Below are positions 63,934 through 64,000 of a stretch of 64,000 nt of DNA, piece after piece. Origin of the DNA: UBA4733 sp036734945 (GTDB taxonomy: Bacteria; Chloroflexota; UBA4733). The notes under the pieces were generated by a model that saw nothing but the letters and a program-made list of their open reading frames with translations, was not told the origin of the DNA and ran no database searches. Every line of letters begins with the position of its first letter. The first letter of the stretch is position 1. Location of the stretch: NCBI GenBank assembly GCA_036734945.1, contig DAIMXP010000022.1:14104-78103 (forward strand), read 5' to 3'. The translations under genes were made by a program, and so were the position numbers.

Positions 63934-64000
63934 CTACCCCATCACCGCCGCGATTACATCGGCAGTGATGCCAAACGGCGGCCGGATTGAGAGGTGCAAC

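Noticed and set aside
1..64000. CRISPR arrays or phage structural genes
   Set aside because: No set of evenly spaced short direct repeats and no capsid, tail, terminase or integrase genes were seen.

Overview
The window looks like chromosomal DNA of a high-GC, aerobic, heterotrophic bacterium. I infer a Chloroflexota member: A1-type caa3 oxidases whose subunit II carries a fused cytochrome c, several Uma2 nuclease genes with coiled-coil tails, a DnaQ-UvrC fusion, and TAT/lipoprotein solute-binding proteins with long Ser/Ala/Thr linkers. This rests on gene style only, with no database comparison. No rRNA, tRNA, CRISPR array or intact transposase gene was seen.

Layout. 1-172 is the end of an OmpR-type regulator. 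211-10528 carries two consecutive caa3-type oxidase operons (289-5608 and 6631-10528) separated by an opposing membrane protein gene. A hairpin repeat (10566-10687) precedes a split transketolase (10706-12481). 12495-16349 (minus) holds a Uma2 gene and a sugar-catabolism set (isomerase, DUF6807/PmoA-like, Gfo/Idh dehydrogenase). 16445-22705 (minus) holds gatA, gatC, a relic of a pcrA 3' end, a cysteine-rich small gene, a HigBA-like toxin-antitoxin pair, intact pcrA, and a minimal nucleotidyltransferase with a broken HEPN partner. 23044-26820 has a Uma2 gene, an amine-oxidase-like flavoprotein, an SCO1664-like kinase-fold protein and an aldo/keto reductase. 27039-31958 is an ECF sigma factor with a zinc-ribbon tail followed by two ABC half-transporters. 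32056-35867 (minus) has another Uma2 gene, proB and a DnaQ-UvrC fusion. A second copy of the hairpin repeat (35957-36036) precedes a histidine kinase, response regulator and cytochrome c set (36152-38576). 38727-45618 holds envelope genes: a zinc-ribbon tail-anchored protein, a GlsB-like protein, a TolB-like lipoprotein, an LCP protein, and a GH172, glycosyltransferase and beta-propeller operon.

From 45.6 kb on the DNA is accessory in character. It has catabolic genes (MlrC-like peptidase, tandem-domain epimerase, two orphan ABC binding proteins, ceramidase-like, DUF6807, Gfo/Idh, PhyH-type dioxygenase, AraC regulator, creatininase-like), a siroheme-pathway dehydrogenase, and much debris: fragments of a dehydrogenase, an isomerase, an enolase-superfamily gene, a PHP-type gene, a methyltransferase and a restriction-modification gene. 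A DUF4258/YgiT pair closes the window.

The most unusual signals are these. (1) Two toxin-antitoxin modules are each bracketed by two copies of the 3' end of one gene (pcrA; a type II restriction-modification gene). (2) Two unrelated palindromes sit in frame at the equivalent linker between membrane and ATPase domains of the two neighbouring ABC genes. (3) A long hairpin repeat occurs twice, 25 kb apart. (4) A small oxidase subunit is separate in one oxidase operon and apparently fused to subunit I in the other.
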